DNA from: Symsagittifera roscoffensis
Taxonomy: Eukaryota; Xenacoelomorpha; Acoela; Convolutidae
Assembly: GCF_963678635.1 (NCBI RefSeq)
Contig: NC_087063.1
Coordinates: 17,796,143-17,860,142 of the forward strand
Direction of reading: 5' to 3'
Length of the DNA: 64,000 nt
Position 1 is the first letter of the stretch, and every line of letters begins with the position of its first letter. Both the position numbers and the translations under genes were made by a program. Under the pieces are notes generated by a model. The model had not been told where the DNA came from and made no database searches. It worked only from the letters and a program-made list of their open reading frames with translations. This document shows, piece after piece, positions 33,681 to 45,789 of the stretch.

Positions 33681-35901
33681 AAACCTCAAGAAATGAATTT
33701 TCTCGATAGAAAAAGAAAACTACTGAACCTCATTGAATTTCAACAATCAGAAACTCAAATACTAGAAGAGAAGCAAAGTAAAATAGTGTCAAAATTAATT
33801 GATAATGTGAACAACAATCACGATGTGTAGAGTTAGCGAAAAATTCACGGGAGATGTGCTTGATATTTGTCAACTTAGAAAATGGACCACATCATCTGTC
33901 CGATGTTCTGCAGTTACTAAGAAATCAACTGAAAAAAATCTCAATGATTCAAATTTTACAGCCTGTTATCTCTTGAGTAGCAACAAAAAATCATCGATTT
34001 TTCTTGAATTTATTTTCCCTGCGAACAGGGATATTATATGGAGGAAAAATTGTGGCTGAATTCAGTACGAACTTCACTGAATTTGCCAATTATGCTTGAG
34101 GAATGCCTTGCACCACCTGACAGACAGAAATGAGTAAGAGCGAGGCGTTTAGGAGTACTGATGTACACCCACAAACAAATGTTTACGCCAGAGATCCAGT
34201 TAACCCTTCTAATGGGGCAGTGCAAATAAAATCTCTCCATGAACTAAACTCGTTTGTGCCGAATACTGTCCAAGAAGAACTACCTCATCGTTTAACTGTG
34301 GAAAAAAAGACAGTGAAAACAACGCAATGGATATCACAAACTGGAAGGACTGTCTAGAGTCACCAAAACTTTCAACCATATAGCAAAAACTAGGCACTAT
34401 TCCATATTTTAGTAATGCAAAAAAAAGTACGCATTGTCACTCCTTGATCAAAATAGGCAGAAAGAGCTAACATAGAGAATCAACAAAGAATTGGCACATA
34501 CCATCATCACCGCACTACAACCAGTAAAAATGTAGCTCGAAGCAGCTCTCAAACCAAAGAGGATCTCTTAACATAAAAATGACAATCCCTGTGATTAAAA
34601 ATAAGGATCAGAATGATAGTTGTCCTGGTGCTAAACTATCATTGATGCATGTGAAAATTAGATGATCTCTTTAGAAAATATTTGAAGGTAAGAGGCGCTA
34701 GTAATCTCTTTCTAGTCTCCCTTGTAATAGATTATAAGGAGCTTAGGCTTAAGACACATGACTACATAGGGGGGTTGTAGTGATATAAACACTTGAAGGA
34801 GATTGGATTCTGAAAGACCAATCTATATCATTGGACGATTCATTATCTAGTAACTTGAATGTAAAAGGTTTATGCTTAAACTCAACGACAATTTACACAG
34901 AAAAAACAAGAAACATCAACGTGTAATTTGTTGAAGATATGAATGACCTACAAGAAAATTTTTCATTAGAGTTCATACAGCATATTTTGTGAGGAAAATT
35001 CCAAATTGAAATGCCAAAATAAAATCTCACCACAAACGGTTCCACTAATATAGTAAAATCGAAGGGTTTTGATTTCTAATTGAAGGAGCCGACGCCAGTA
35101 TCTAAGATCACTCAGCTACATTAACTGACCACTTTGCCATCAAAAACGAAATAATGCATTTCGGACAATTTTGAAACCTGAAAGTTTGAGCAATCATTGT
35201 CAAAAATCTTTGCCCACCCTTTGTATAGATTAGATTTTTAAGAGTCCATCTGAACTTTGTAGAGATGTTCCTTTTGCAAAAGCTTGCAAAAAACGAATGT
35301 CGTTTTTTTGCCACAACACAACGTATCGGACTATGTAATTCCATTGTTCAAAACTTATTAACAGTTTTCCCTGAAGCAGTAATAAATTGTGCTCCAGTTA
35401 AATAGAAGTTGTGTCAGAGAAAACATTACCAAATTGGTTCACAAACCGCATGAAAAATTTACAAATTAAAAAAAATTGGTTGCACAAAATTTTGATAGTG
35501 ATAGGGCGAAAAAAGAGATAATGCGTTTCAAATTTGAAAAAAAAAGATTAAGATAGCTAAAAAACATTGAATCAAATTAAGTTTCAAAGTTACATCGGAA
35601 ACTCAAGACAGGTGTTTACGTTGTTAAACGATCTGAAGGGTAGCTCAATTAAACCTGAATTATTTCCTGCTATAGCGTGCGCTGAGTCCAGCAGTTTTCT
35701 CTGGCAGCAAAAAGTAGTTGAAACTTAAAGAACTTTCTACAACTGTTGTTTTGGACGTCGCGAAAAATCTGAAACTGTTAGAGTCTATCGATCACTAACC
35801 GCAGGGTTTTTCTTCTCCCTGAGTAAAGTTACTTTTAATGAAGTCTCAAATTGCGTATAAAACATACCTAACAAAGCATTATCTGGTGATGGTATTTCTT
35901 T
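33681..35901. repeat. 2.2 kb tandem duplication, copy 1
   Basis: Offset by exactly 2,221 bases from the second copy and very similar throughout, with scattered substitutions and small indels. It contains short frames near 33,693 (MNFLDRKRKLLNLIEF start), 33,823 and 34,130 that are not in a common frame. The 33,693 frame carries a stop in copy 2. No known protein domain was seen. It lies inside a host intron, so it is probably a decayed mobile sequence that later duplicated. Confidence 0.85.
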
Positions 35902-38096
35902 AAACCTCAAGAAATGAATTTTCTCGATAGAATAAGAAAACTACTGAACCTCATTGAATTTTAACAATCAGAAACTCAAATACTAGAAGAGAAGCAGAGT
36001 AAAATAGTGTCAAAATTAGTTGATAATGTGAACAACAATCACGATGTGTAGAGTTAGCGAAATTTTCACGGGAGATGTGCTTGATGTTTGTCAACTTAGT
36101 AAATGGACCACATCATCTGTCCGATGTTCTGCAGTTACTAAGAAATCAACTGAAAAAAATCTCAATACTTCAATTTTTACAGCCTGTTATCTCTGGAGTA
36201 GCAACAACAAATCATCGTTTTTTCTTGAATTTATTTTCCCTGCGATCAGGGATATTATATGGAGGAAAAATTGTGGCTGATTTCACTACAAACTTCACGG
36301 ATTGTGCCAATTATGCTTGAAGAATAACTTGCACCACCTGACAGACAGAAATGAGTAAGTGCGAGGCGTTTGGGAGTACTGCTGTACACCCACAAACAAA
36401 TGTTTACGCCAGAGATCCAGTTAACCCTTCTAATGGTGCAGTGCAAATAAAAACTCTCTATGAACTAAACTCGTTTGTGCCGAATACTGTCCATGAAGAA
36501 CTACCTCATCGTCTAACTGTGGAAAAAAAGAAAATGACAATAACGCAATGGATATCACAAACTGGAAGGACTGTCTAGAGAAACCAAAATTTTCAACCAT
36601 ATATATCAAAAACTAGGCAATATTCCATATTTTAGTAATGCAAAAAAAAGTACGCATTCTCACTCCTCAGAAAGAGTTAACATAGAGAATCAACAAAGAA
36701 TTGGCACATACCATCATCAGCGCACTACAACCAGCAAAAAATGTAGCTCGAAGCAGCACTCAAGCCAAAGACGATCTCTTAACCCAAAATGACAACCCCT
36801 GTAATTAAAAATAAGGATCAGAATGATAGTTGTCCTGGTGCTAAACTATCATTGATGCATGTGAAGATTAGATCTTTTTAGAAAATATTTGAAGGTAAGA
36901 GGCGCTAGTAATCTCTTTCTAGTCTCCCTTGTAATAGATTATAAGGAGCTTAGGCTTAAGACACATGACTACATAGGGGGGTTGTAGTAATATAAACACT
37001 TGAAGGAGATTGGATTCTGAAAGACCAATCTATATCATTGGACGATTCATTATCTAGTAACTTGAATGTAAAAGATTTAAGCTTAAACTCAACGACAATT
37101 TACAAAGAAAAAACAAGAAACATCAACGTGTAATTTGTTGAAGATATGGATGACCTACAAGAAAATTTTTCATTAGAGTCCATACAGCATATTTTGTGAG
37201 GAAAATTCCACATTGAAATGCCAAAACAAAATCTCACCACAAACAGTTCCACTAAAACAATCAAATCGAAAGGTTTTGATTTCTAATTGAAGGAGCCGAC
37301 GCCAGTACCTAAAATCATTCAGCTACATTAACTGACCACTTTGCCATCAAAAACGAAATAATGCATTTCGGACAATTTTGAAACCTGAAAGTTTGAGCAA
37401 TCATTGTCAAAAATTTTTGCCCACCCTTTGTATAGATTATATATTTAAGAGTCCATCTGAACTTTCTAGAGAAGTTCCTTTTGCAAAAGCTTGAAAAAAT
37501 TGAATGTCGTTTTTTTTTACCACAACACAACGTATCGGACTATGTAATTCCATTGTTCAAAACTTATTAACAGTTTTCCCTGAAGCAGTAAATAATTGTG
37601 CTCCAGTTAAATAGAAGTTGTGTCAGAGAAAACATTACCAAAATGGTTCACAAACCGCATGAAAAATTTAAGAACTAAAAAAAATCGGTTGCACAAAATC
37701 TTGATGGTGAAAATAGAGATAATGAGTTTCAACTTTGAAAAAAAAAAAGATTAAGATAGCTAAGAAACATTGAAACAAAATAAGTTTAAAAGTTACATCG
37801 GAAACTCAAGACAGGCGTTTACGTTGTTAAACGATCTGAAGGGTTGATCAATTAAACCTGAATTATTTCCTGCTATAGCGTGCGCTGAGTCCAGAAGTTT
37901 TTTCTGGAAGCAAAAGGTAGTAGAAACTTAAAAAATTTTCTACAACTGTTGTTTTGGACGTCGCAAAAATCTGAAACTGTTAGAGTCTATCGATTACTAA
38001 CCGCAGGGTTTTTTGTTCTCCCTGAGTAAGGTTACTTTTAATGAAGTCTCAAATTGCGTAAAAACATACCTAACAAAGCTTTATCTGGTGATGGTA
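35902..38096. repeat. 2.2 kb tandem duplication, copy 2
   Basis: Begins at AAACCTCAAGAAATGAATTT, as copy 1 does, and ends after the shared TATCTGGTGATGGTAT. Compared with copy 1 it has small deletions (for example near 36,665 and 36,870), but most stretches are unchanged, so the duplication is recent relative to the other repeats in this intron. Confidence 0.85.
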
Positions 38097-38529
38097 TCAT
38101 TTGCAATATCCTAGTTAAGTCTTCAAACGTTTGCGTTGCACCAGGTATCACCTCATTAACCTGTTTTTTACACAGAGCATTTTTCCTGAGGAACTATCGA
38201 AAGCAAAAGTTTTCTCACTGCCTAAAATTGAGTCAAACTTCCTTTAATTCCATAAACGAAAAGATTCGAATTGCCCCTTAATCCATATCGAATAAATTTT
38301 ACTCGACATGGAATACTTTCTGTTTATGAACAAATGTTTTTGAACTATCAATATCTTTCTTTCTGAATGCTATCTCAATGATTCATTAAAATCTGAAAAC
38401 TTAAGTATTTAACCTGTGGGGCCTATAAAAAATTTTGAAGAAACTTCAAAAGAAGCTGGAAAATTGTTCAAAGAAGCTTTACCTACAGTCAAATGGAGTG
38501 CTACTTTATAACATTAAACAATTAACAGA

Positions 38530-39345
38530 AATGAAAATATAGACATAGCCCATGTTTTCAGAAATAAATAATTTTGAAAAAAAGGAGTCGTGGTTTTTTA
38601 TCTTTTGTTAAGGATTCATGATATAGTGTCTAACACCTCATTAGACTTAAATCCATAGGATACGGTTTCGATTGATAGCTAATGCCTGGATAAAGATGGA
38701 AAAGATGAAAAACCGGAGCTATAAGCAAGGTTATCAGGGTCGTACGGAAACGAAAAGAGGAAAAGATTAAAGCAGGATAGGAGGTGGGGATTGGAATAAT
38801 CATAAAAAAACCCAAAAAAAAATTGAATTATAAGGCTATCAAATTCACGCTGTCAGAGTGTTTTAGTTTAGCGGTAAAACTCATGTTTTTGTTTTATGAT
38901 CTCAATAAAGCGTTTGATAACATAAATAGTAAATGAACAGAAAACGAAATTGTATACATAGCCCATGTTTTCAGAGTTGAATATTTTTGGAAAACATTGA
39001 TTCGAATATCGAGTAGTTTCATCATTTCCTTAGGGTTCATGGTATTATGGCTAACATCTGAGACTTGAACCACTGGGGTTCGGTTTTGATTCATAGTTGA
39101 TGCCTGGATTTATATAAATGCACATAAGGTGAAAAACTAGAGCTATAAGCAGGGTAATCATTGTCGTAGTGAAAGAAAAAAGGAAAAGAGTAAATCAAGA
39201 TAGGAGGCGGGGAATGAGATAGTCATTAAAACGAAAATTGAAAAAAGAAATGAAGTAAAAGGCTCTCAAACTTTACACCGGTAGAGTTCTTTCGTCTATG
39301 GAAAAAAATCTTCGTTTTTTCATGATTTCAATGAAACGTTTGATA
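38530..39345. repeat. 413 bp tandem duplication, two diverged copies
   Basis: CATAGCCCATGTTTTCAGA occurs at 38,544 and 38,957. Each is followed by matching blocks: GGTTTCGATTGATAGCTAATGCCTGG and its variant near 39,090, then AGGAGG(T/C)GGGGA, then a stretch reading LNKAFD or FNETFD. The copies differ at many sites. The last block is part of a LINE reverse transcriptase, so the duplication copied a LINE fragment. Confidence 0.7.
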
Positions 39346-40150
39346 CCCTAGGTCATCAAATTCTTCTCAACAAAACTAACTTTTCACGGAACGAATGGTT
39401 TTGCACTAAAAAGTTTGAGAACTGATTGGGTAATCGTAAGCAAAGTGTTGAAATAGCAAATATTACTTAATCGTGGCGATTTCTTCCTTATGAAGTACCA
39501 CAAGGATCCATTTTAGGACCTGTGTTATTCTTGATTTGTTTTAACGATTTGCCGCATGCAACAGTGCACGGGTGTTTCTTTTTGCAAGCGATACAAATAT
39601 CAGCACACTGGGCTCTGGGTTTTCTAGTACTGATACTGATCTTGATTATCTTGATAACCGGTTATCTGCAAATCACCTGGCCTTAAACCTCAATAAAACA
39701 GTTCAGCCTACTCCAGGGTGCAGAACGACTCGTATTTTGGAATTGGCAGGTGTTCCTATGAAGCGTGAGCACAGTTGCAATTATTTAGATTTTTATATTG
39801 AATCAAAATTGTCATTCCAACTCACAATCAAAATTTTATGTACAAAAAGGCAATATGTTTCGCGAGATCATTTGATAAGCTATTACAAATCAATTATCAA
39901 ACCCGTTTTGCAAAATGAAAATCTTGTTTATGGTTATTATAGCTATAAAACTTTTCAACCAAATTTCATAATTCAGAAATTATTTTTCGAATCTCCGTAA
40001 GTATTTCCGTAATCAAAAGAGTCTTCGGGGGAAAGTTTTTACCCGACATGGAATACTCTCTATTTATGAACATATGTTTTTGAACTATTGTATTTTGTTC
40101 TAAGATCTATCAATAATTTTCATTCTGAATGCTATCTCAGTGATTGATTA
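39315..40150 (+). pseudogene. Non-LTR (LINE) reverse transcriptase remnant
   Basis: In shifting plus-strand frames this region reads FHDFNETFDTLGHQILLNKT, VPQGSILGPVLFLICFNDLP, then FASDTN (the catalytic A/DD box with the first Asp replaced), then LSANHLALNLNKT. These are RT motifs of Jockey/CR1-like non-LTR elements. Stops and frame changes show it is dead, and the replaced catalytic position would inactivate it anyway. The open stretch at 39,572-40,000 is the best preserved part. Sequence resembling its 3' portion (GACATGGAATACT(T/C)TCT) is also present at about 38,306. Confidence 0.8.
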
Positions 40151-41728
40151 GAATTTGAATTAGTCTTCTATACATTTGGAACAAAAAATTCAGATCGGCT
40201 GGTTTTCAATATTTCTCATAGGAGTACAAATTGAAAATTAAGAGATAGGATTGTTTGAGGTCTATCAAACGGTAGTTTTCCTTCATCATGTCATTTGTTG
40301 GTGGATGTGTTGTACAAAGCAGGACGTTTATACATTTGATAGCAACTAATTAACTAACAAGCCTGCTTGTATCAGAGAGAAGACCGACTGCCTTTTAAGT
40401 TTCATGGAGCAGTAATAACATAAAAAAATTAAATGTAAAAAAAATGAAAATTTTTTTCCACACCCCATATAAAGTACAAAAGAATAGATTTCGCTCCTTG
40501 TACAAGTCATTTATGACAAACAAGACTGCTCGTATCAGGGCGAAGCCCTGAATGTTCCGACTGCCTTTTAAGGTTTATGGAGCAGTGGTAAAAAATAAAA
40601 TTAAAATGTAATATAAAAAATTTTTTAAAAAAATCTAAATTTTGAAAATTTTTCATGAAACCATCGCCTACACGTTATTTGAAGTACAAAAGAAAAAACT
40701 TCGCTCATTTTAACAAATCAGTTTTGGCGAATAAGCTTCTTTCAACCAATCTGGATTGATTTCTAAACAGGATTAAATCTCCTCTTACGCGTTAATAGCG
40801 CGAAATATATCGCGTGTTAATTGTCTCAAATTGGCCAAAATGGCAATCTTAAAACTCCCATAACTATACAAAAAATGATCACAGGTGATATATCTTTTCA
40901 AATTTAAGCTCAGGACAACAACACTTTTTGAATGATAAAAAATAAATTCTGTCCAAAATGGCTAGTTAAAAAGTCGAAATTTGTCTGAAGAAAAAAAAAC
41001 CCACCCCGAGCACAATTTTTCTGTTACTTTCGTATAAAAAGTCGGAATAAAAATCAAAACTGAACAGTTGCTTCTGGCTTGATACAAATTACAGATAAAA
41101 CCAGATTTGATTTGTTTAAAAAATCATGTTTTCAAATCTGTTGTTTCACAATTTCTCTCATAAATTGTTAGTTATTTTTTTGATGATCTTTATTTTCCCT
41201 CCCTGTGTCTTGCCGTGTCGTCCCTCCAGTATATGCCCCTTTTTTCCACCCACCCTCCCCTGCTTAAACCTCCTTGCTTGCAACCCCGCCCTCACACGTT
41301 TACTGCATACAACGGGGGGGGTGTCATCTGAAGCCATAGATATGGATCCTATATCGGTTCTAAGCTTTTAAACGAAAACTTTATCCAATTTTATCCCAAT
41401 TTAATTTTCGACCTACCCATCACGTGAGGTGATTGGCAACCAATATTTAACAAGAAAACCGCAAACAATCAAAAAAAAATTATTCGCATTGTAAATAAAA
41501 ATTATGTCTTTTTGGGCAATTTTGATCGAGCAAACCAAGTCAGAAAGCCACAGTTTTTTTAGAGAAAAGGTTTTGGGTCCAATTTTTGCAAAACTATTTG
41601 CACCGTTTGGTGTCAGAAACTATAGCCCTCATCACGTTTGTCTTAAACTGGCTCAACTAAAGAAAAAAACCAAACTTTAGTTTAATTCGTTCTGATGGGA
41701 TAATTGAAACCATCTCTGTGTTTATTAG
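40151..41728 (+). other. Intron 3, right part, with repeated LINE-tail-like motifs
   Basis: Two blocks near 40,360-40,415 and 40,520-40,580 share (C/T)TGC(T/C)(T/C)GTATCAG, GACTGCCTTTTAAG and ATGGAGCAGT. A related block lies at 33,245-33,300. The rest is unremarkable up to the acceptor of exon 4. Confidence 0.5.
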
Positions 41729-41920
41729 CCACTCTGTCAGTATTCGGGGGTCACAAGGGCATGGTATTGATGAGCTTCATGCTGATTGGCTGGTTCCTGT
41801 CCATGTGGATCAGTAACACTGCCACTACCTCAATGCTAGTGCCCATAGCCGCTGCAGTAGCCAATGAACTGGACCCGAAGAACCAGAAGAAAAAAATGAC
41901 AAAGAATAAGGAAAAACAAG
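41729..41920 (+). CDS. SLC13: SLC13-like transporter, exon 4 (first SNT motif)
   Basis: Follows GTGTTTATTAG and restores the phase left by exon 3. Contains LSMWISNTATTSMLVPIAAA: the Ser-Asn-Thr (SNT) motif that lines the substrate and sodium site in DASS-family symporters. It is followed by a polar Lys-rich loop (NQKKKMTKNKEKQ). Ends in phase 1 before GTAATT. The SNT signature gives the strongest family assignment in the gene. Confidence 0.93.
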
Positions 41921-42202
41921 GTAATTTTCAACTGTTTCACAGGTTTCTGACACTGAAACCATGGGGCTAGTTTTGCGTTATCAAAAAAAAACAATTAGAA
42001 TTAATTATAAAAATTAGTTCACAAGAATAAATGGTATTTTCAAATGGTATACAATAAATGGTAAAATCAAATAAGCAAACAAAAAGTATCGCTTTTGCAT
42101 TTGAAAAAAAATATATGATAGTTTTTTTAAGCAAGTTCATAGTATTTGTATATGTTGAAGAGTTGTTAGTCGACGCTCCGTAAAAATATTGTTTATCTTA
42201 AG

Positions 42203-42350
42203 GACTAAATCTTGATACGAGCGAGCATGAACAGCCCGAGAAAAAAAGAGTGCAATACGACAGACACAGTGATGTTATTGTCATTAATGGCGAGGTCGGT
42301 GAACTTGCAGCCGGCAATTTGGACGAAGTCACAGAAACAACTATTGATTC
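42203..42350 (+). CDS. SLC13: SLC13-like transporter, exon 5 (variable cytoplasmic loop)
   Basis: After TTATCTTAAG the frame continues from exon 4 in phase and encodes a charged loop (SEHEQPEKKRVQYDRHSDV). It ends in phase 2 before GTAAGTTT. SLC13 proteins have a poorly conserved loop here, so the call rests on phase continuity at both ends and on open, coding-like sequence. Confidence 0.75.
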
Positions 42351-43069
42351 GTAAGTTTTCTTCGTAAATGCTTGTCAAACTTGTAGCTAAAAATCATTAA
42401 TGTTAGAAAGTCATATTACACCTGTTTTCAAGAAGATCGTTTTCGACTATAGAACATAATTACACCGAGAAACAAATATCAAATTTTAGTATTCTCCGTT
42501 TTTTTATAAGATCTTGGTTCTGTGATACAAGATCACATTCTGATAAATTAATACGATTTATAACTTGTGTTGAGAAAAAATTTGATCTTGTCTAAGTATT
42601 TTTTGATTCGACAATGGGGCAAGTTCAGTAGTGAATTTACTTTGATACCTTTAAAAGTTTTCCAAAGGCGCCTTTAGCGCCAACGTTATACTAATTTTGA
42701 GGGGGGAGCGAGCGCCGAAAAAAGTTGATTTATCTCTTCAAAACCCTCCAAAAGCTACCTGAAAAGGTCTTTCTGCTAATTAACTCCAAGTTATATTTCC
42801 AAATTTATAAGCCCAAACTTACGTAAATTTCCGGTCATCAACATATCTTGCTATGCGCGCATAACGTTCGTTATTTTCACTATTTTCAGCTCGAGGCGCT
42901 TGAAAACTGACCTTCAGGTTTAATAGCGCCCTCCCAATCTGTGGTAAGTCGATAATTTTGCTTGTTTTTGTTTTACTAAGGCATTATTTACTAAGGGGCT
43001 ATAACGCAAGAGTACCAGAGAATGAAATCCAAAAAATTCAAACAAGCAGTTTGGTTTTATTTTTTTCAG
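42351..43069 (+). other. Intron 5 with inverted GGCGCC-family fragment
   Basis: About 42,655-42,725 (AAAGGCGCCTTTAGCGCCAA, then CTAATTTTGAGGGGGGAG) is the reverse complement of the family at 44,640-44,700. No exon is seen besides the flanking ones. Confidence 0.55.
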
Positions 43070-43220
43070 TCATGACGCAAAAGATTCGGAGTTCCTGAAA
43101 TTCAAGCGGGGTCTCATGTTGGGTGTGGCCTACTCGTGTAGCATAGGAGGTACTGCAACTATCACAGGCACAGCCCCCAATGCACTCTTATTGGGAAACA
43201 TTGAAGACTTCTATGGAAAG
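43070..43220 (+). CDS. SLC13: SLC13-like transporter, exon 6 (IGGTATITGTAPN)
   Basis: Follows TTTTTTTCAG, continues exon 5 in phase, and encodes LMLGVAYSCSIGGTATITGT followed by APNALLLGNI. The IGGTA-x-TGTAPN motif is characteristic of SLC13 transporters. Ends at a codon boundary before GTAAAC. Confidence 0.94.
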
Positions 43221-44096
43221 GTAAACTGAACCAAGTTGACATTCTCTCCCAAAAAATTGGTCACTAAAAGTGTCAGAGATAAAAAAAAAGACAAAAGTTA
43301 TCCTTGACGACCGTTTTAGGGAGATGATTTTAACTTGATTCTTATTTGTATGTTTCAGCCAAGCAGAATCGAGTACTTGAACGCTAACCAATTTTGATAA
43401 AATTAAATGGTGGTGCGGACGAACTTAACTTGGTATTTTTTTTGGGGGGGGGGGGGGGGGGTATTTAATTGATTTGGAAAATTATAGGGTTTTTTTTCTC
43501 TTACACGGTCCGAAAAAAAATTGTCAAAACCAATTTCTTTATGAAATTAGCTTCAGATGCCTTACGTAGTAATTGTTTTCAACCAAAGAGATCCAAAAAA
43601 CACTATGCTTCATTTTTCAAGCAAAAATCGAATCAGCCAGTTTTGGACCCCATAACAGAAAAGACCCAAATTTTGACTCGACGCTCCCATATTTCGCCTC
43701 TCTTAAGTTTAAGGGCATATCTAATACCTCCACCATGTTAGTTAGGTTCAAAAAATTTAGTCCAAAACGATTCTGTGATTGTGTGTATGCTTCTGTTTGG
43801 AGTTTTTCCTTCTATATTACTGTCATTTTCCTAGGGCATTACCTCAGAGAAATTTGCTCGTCGTAAGGTCCTTGTGTAGCATTCATTGAAAAGGTTTTAA
43901 ATACGATTGTTTAAAATGATGTATATCGGTATTTGCCATACTAAATAAAACTATACCAGTGTGTAGCGGGACTTTGAGAATGGATGACCATCTCTCTTCC
44001 GTCAGTTCTGGTTGCCAAATTTTTCCAAATTTTCCCCTTCGGCTTTCTTGTAGGTCTCCATTGTAGCTCAGAAGTATGCATGCTTTTAAATTTTAG
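43221..44096 (+). other. Intron 6 with a long G homopolymer
   Basis: A run of about 18-20 G residues at 43,444-43,461 follows a T run. Open frames of 90-97 codons at 43,469-43,866 overlap each other and match nothing recognised. No exon is supported. Confidence 0.6.
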
Positions 44097-44412
44097 ACCA
44101 CTGGATTCAACTTTGGAACATTCATGATGTATTCTTTCCCCGAATCATTAATCTGCTTGTTCGTCGCGTGGACTCTACTCTACACTGTCCAAATGCACAA
44201 TTTCACTAAAGCAAACTCAACTGACCTTGAACTTAATACGCAGCTTGAATTAAAAGTTGGCTCACCCGAAGGTCATGAAAGATCGTTCAAGGAGGTTATA
44301 AACGAACATTATAGAGACTTGGGATGTTGGAAACCGGCTGAAAAGATAGTAACTGTGGCTTTTGTGACCTTGGCCCTTCTTTGGATCTTTAGGTCACCAA
44401 AGTGCATACCAG
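44097..44412 (+). CDS. SLC13: SLC13-like transporter, exon 7
   Basis: Follows TTAAATTTTAG. Encodes TTGFNFGTFMMYSFPESLIC and a membrane helix, then a long polar loop containing EVINEHYRDLGCWKPAEKIV, then the helix LALLWIFRSPKCIPG. In the family, F(G/N)F..W..F.FP.., then YK.LG..SFAE..V, then LWF.R.P.F.PGW occur in this order. Ends in phase 1 before GTAATT. Confidence 0.93.
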
Positions 44413-44499
44413 GTAATTTTATTTTACTAAGTTGATGAATTTTAGTAGGCGGATTTTCAAAAATTTTGACGACCTTTTTTTTTTAGGTCGACCAAATTG

Positions 44500-44785
44500 A
44501 TTTTCCGAGCTCTTCTTAAGCACTAAAAAGTCCCTGTTTTGGCCAAATTTTCTGCGCCGCAGGCAATTTTTTGAAAAAATAGGTCAAAAAAGCCGTTTTC
44601 AGGCACTTTTTGAAACATTTTGACAAAAAAGTGCGTTTTTTTTGGCGCGCAATCCCCCTCAAAGTTAGTCTATATTGGCGCCGAAGGCGAAGGCGCCTTT
44701 AGATAAATTTTAAGGTCGGTCGGCAAAAAATGGATTTCTTAAAACGTACCAAAGGCGGACCCTTAGGGTCGGCAGGGGGTCGAAT
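44500..44785 (+). repeat. Dispersed repeat of the GGCGCC family in intron 7
   Basis: Core phrase CCCCCTCAAAGTTAGTCTAT followed by ATTGGCGCCGAAGG, then AAAAATGGATTTC and ACCAAAGG. Related copies: 32,870-33,182 and 46,445-46,625 in the same orientation, and about 42,655-42,725 inverted. All four lie in introns of one gene. No polymerase III box or TIR was identified. Confidence 0.6.
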
Positions 44786-45631
44786 CAGTGTACAAAAACC
44801 AGTGCAAAAAACTAGATGCAAATCAGTTATCATTGCAAATAATTAGATGCAAACTAGATGAAAAAATTTGAAATTTTGAAATTAATTTCTCAAGTGTGAT
44901 TGAACCTGCTAAAACCTGCTAAAAAAACCTTTCAGTCGAGGCCCGCTTTAAAGATATAATTCAAAACACTTTCTCAGTTTCGAAATTCAGAATTTGTAGC
45001 TATACAGATTCAGATTTAGCGAAAAGCGTAAATTTTTTTTTCTCTAGGCGGAGAATTTCTCCCGCATTTAAGAAAAGTGAAGACAAATCGATTATAATGG
45101 ATTTTCGTGGTCTAGAATGTTGTAAAGATAATCGATTCCATGTTACGCTCAGACAACAAAATTGGACTAAAAATGGATTCAAATTCATTTTTTTTAAATG
45201 GATTTTTTTTTTCAATTTCCTTGTTTTGCTTTGTTTTAAAATGAATTCTAATTAATTTGAAATCCATTATAATTCCATTGTAATAAGTAGAAAATCACAT
45301 TAAAATGGATTTTTTTTCCACTTTCCTTAATTCGCTCCGTTTTTGAAAAAGCAATAGAAACCATGAATTAATAACAAAACACGTTCGAAATTGATATTTT
45401 AGAAAACATATCTGTTTTTATTCGAAATGAGCGGTTTCAGCTTCTATGAGATAAATAGCGGATTAGTATGCCTTTAAAAAGTTACATAATTTGCGGATTT
45501 ATCACTAGCAGGTTCAATCACACTTGAGAAATTAATTTCAAAAATTCAAATTTTTTCATCTAGTTTGCATCAAATTATTTGCAATGATAACTGATTTGCA
45601 TCTAGTTTTTTGCACTGGTTTTTGTACACTG
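44786..45631. mobile_element. Foldback/MITE element with about 125 bp terminal inverted repeats
   Basis: The left end (CAGTGTACAAAAACCAGTGC...) is repeated in reverse complement at the right end (...GCACTGGTTTTTGTACACTG) for about 125 bases with few mismatches. The roughly 600 bp interior has no transposase frame and contains ATCGATTATAATGGATT-type words shared with the element at 47,561-48,518. The CAGTG termini would suit a hAT- or Tip100-like family, but no target-site duplication could be recognised. It ends 32 bases before exon 8 of the transporter, so it sits close to the branch point region. Confidence 0.8.
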
Positions 45632-45662
45632 GTTTTTAAATTGTTTCATGTTTTTATTTCAG

Positions 45663-45789
45663 GCTGGGCTGACTTGTTGGGGCTGAGTAAGATCTCGGAT
45701 GCCTCGGTGGTGATGGTCATCGTCTTTGTCCTCTTCGCTAGTCCCTCCTTCTCACAGAACAAATCAGAGGACAAAACCATACTCACCTG
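45663..45789 (+). CDS. SLC13: SLC13-like transporter, exon 8 (last exon found)
   Basis: Follows TTTTTATTTCAG, completes the PGW triplet from exon 7 and encodes SDASVVMVIVFVLFASPS, a membrane helix, then KTILTW. The open frame continues a few codons into the intron, but the conserved ILTW and a GTATAAG donor mark the end in phase 2. The next block of the family (LLTW..., GGG..L helix, second SNT motif) was not found between here and 64,000. The downstream half is therefore beyond the window, beyond recognition, or lost. The following intron would be at least 18 kb and would contain element 2. Confidence 0.9.

Noticed and set aside
33823..37530. Paired frames in the 2.2 kb tandem repeat (33,823/36,044, 34,130/36,351 and 35,108/37,315)
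   Set aside because: Frames appear twice only because the DNA is duplicated. Differences between copies do not favour silent sites, and no domain is seen.
43469..43866. 90-97 codon frames in intron 6 of the transporter
   Set aside because: They overlap in different frames, lie between exons with matching phases, and have no recognisable motif.
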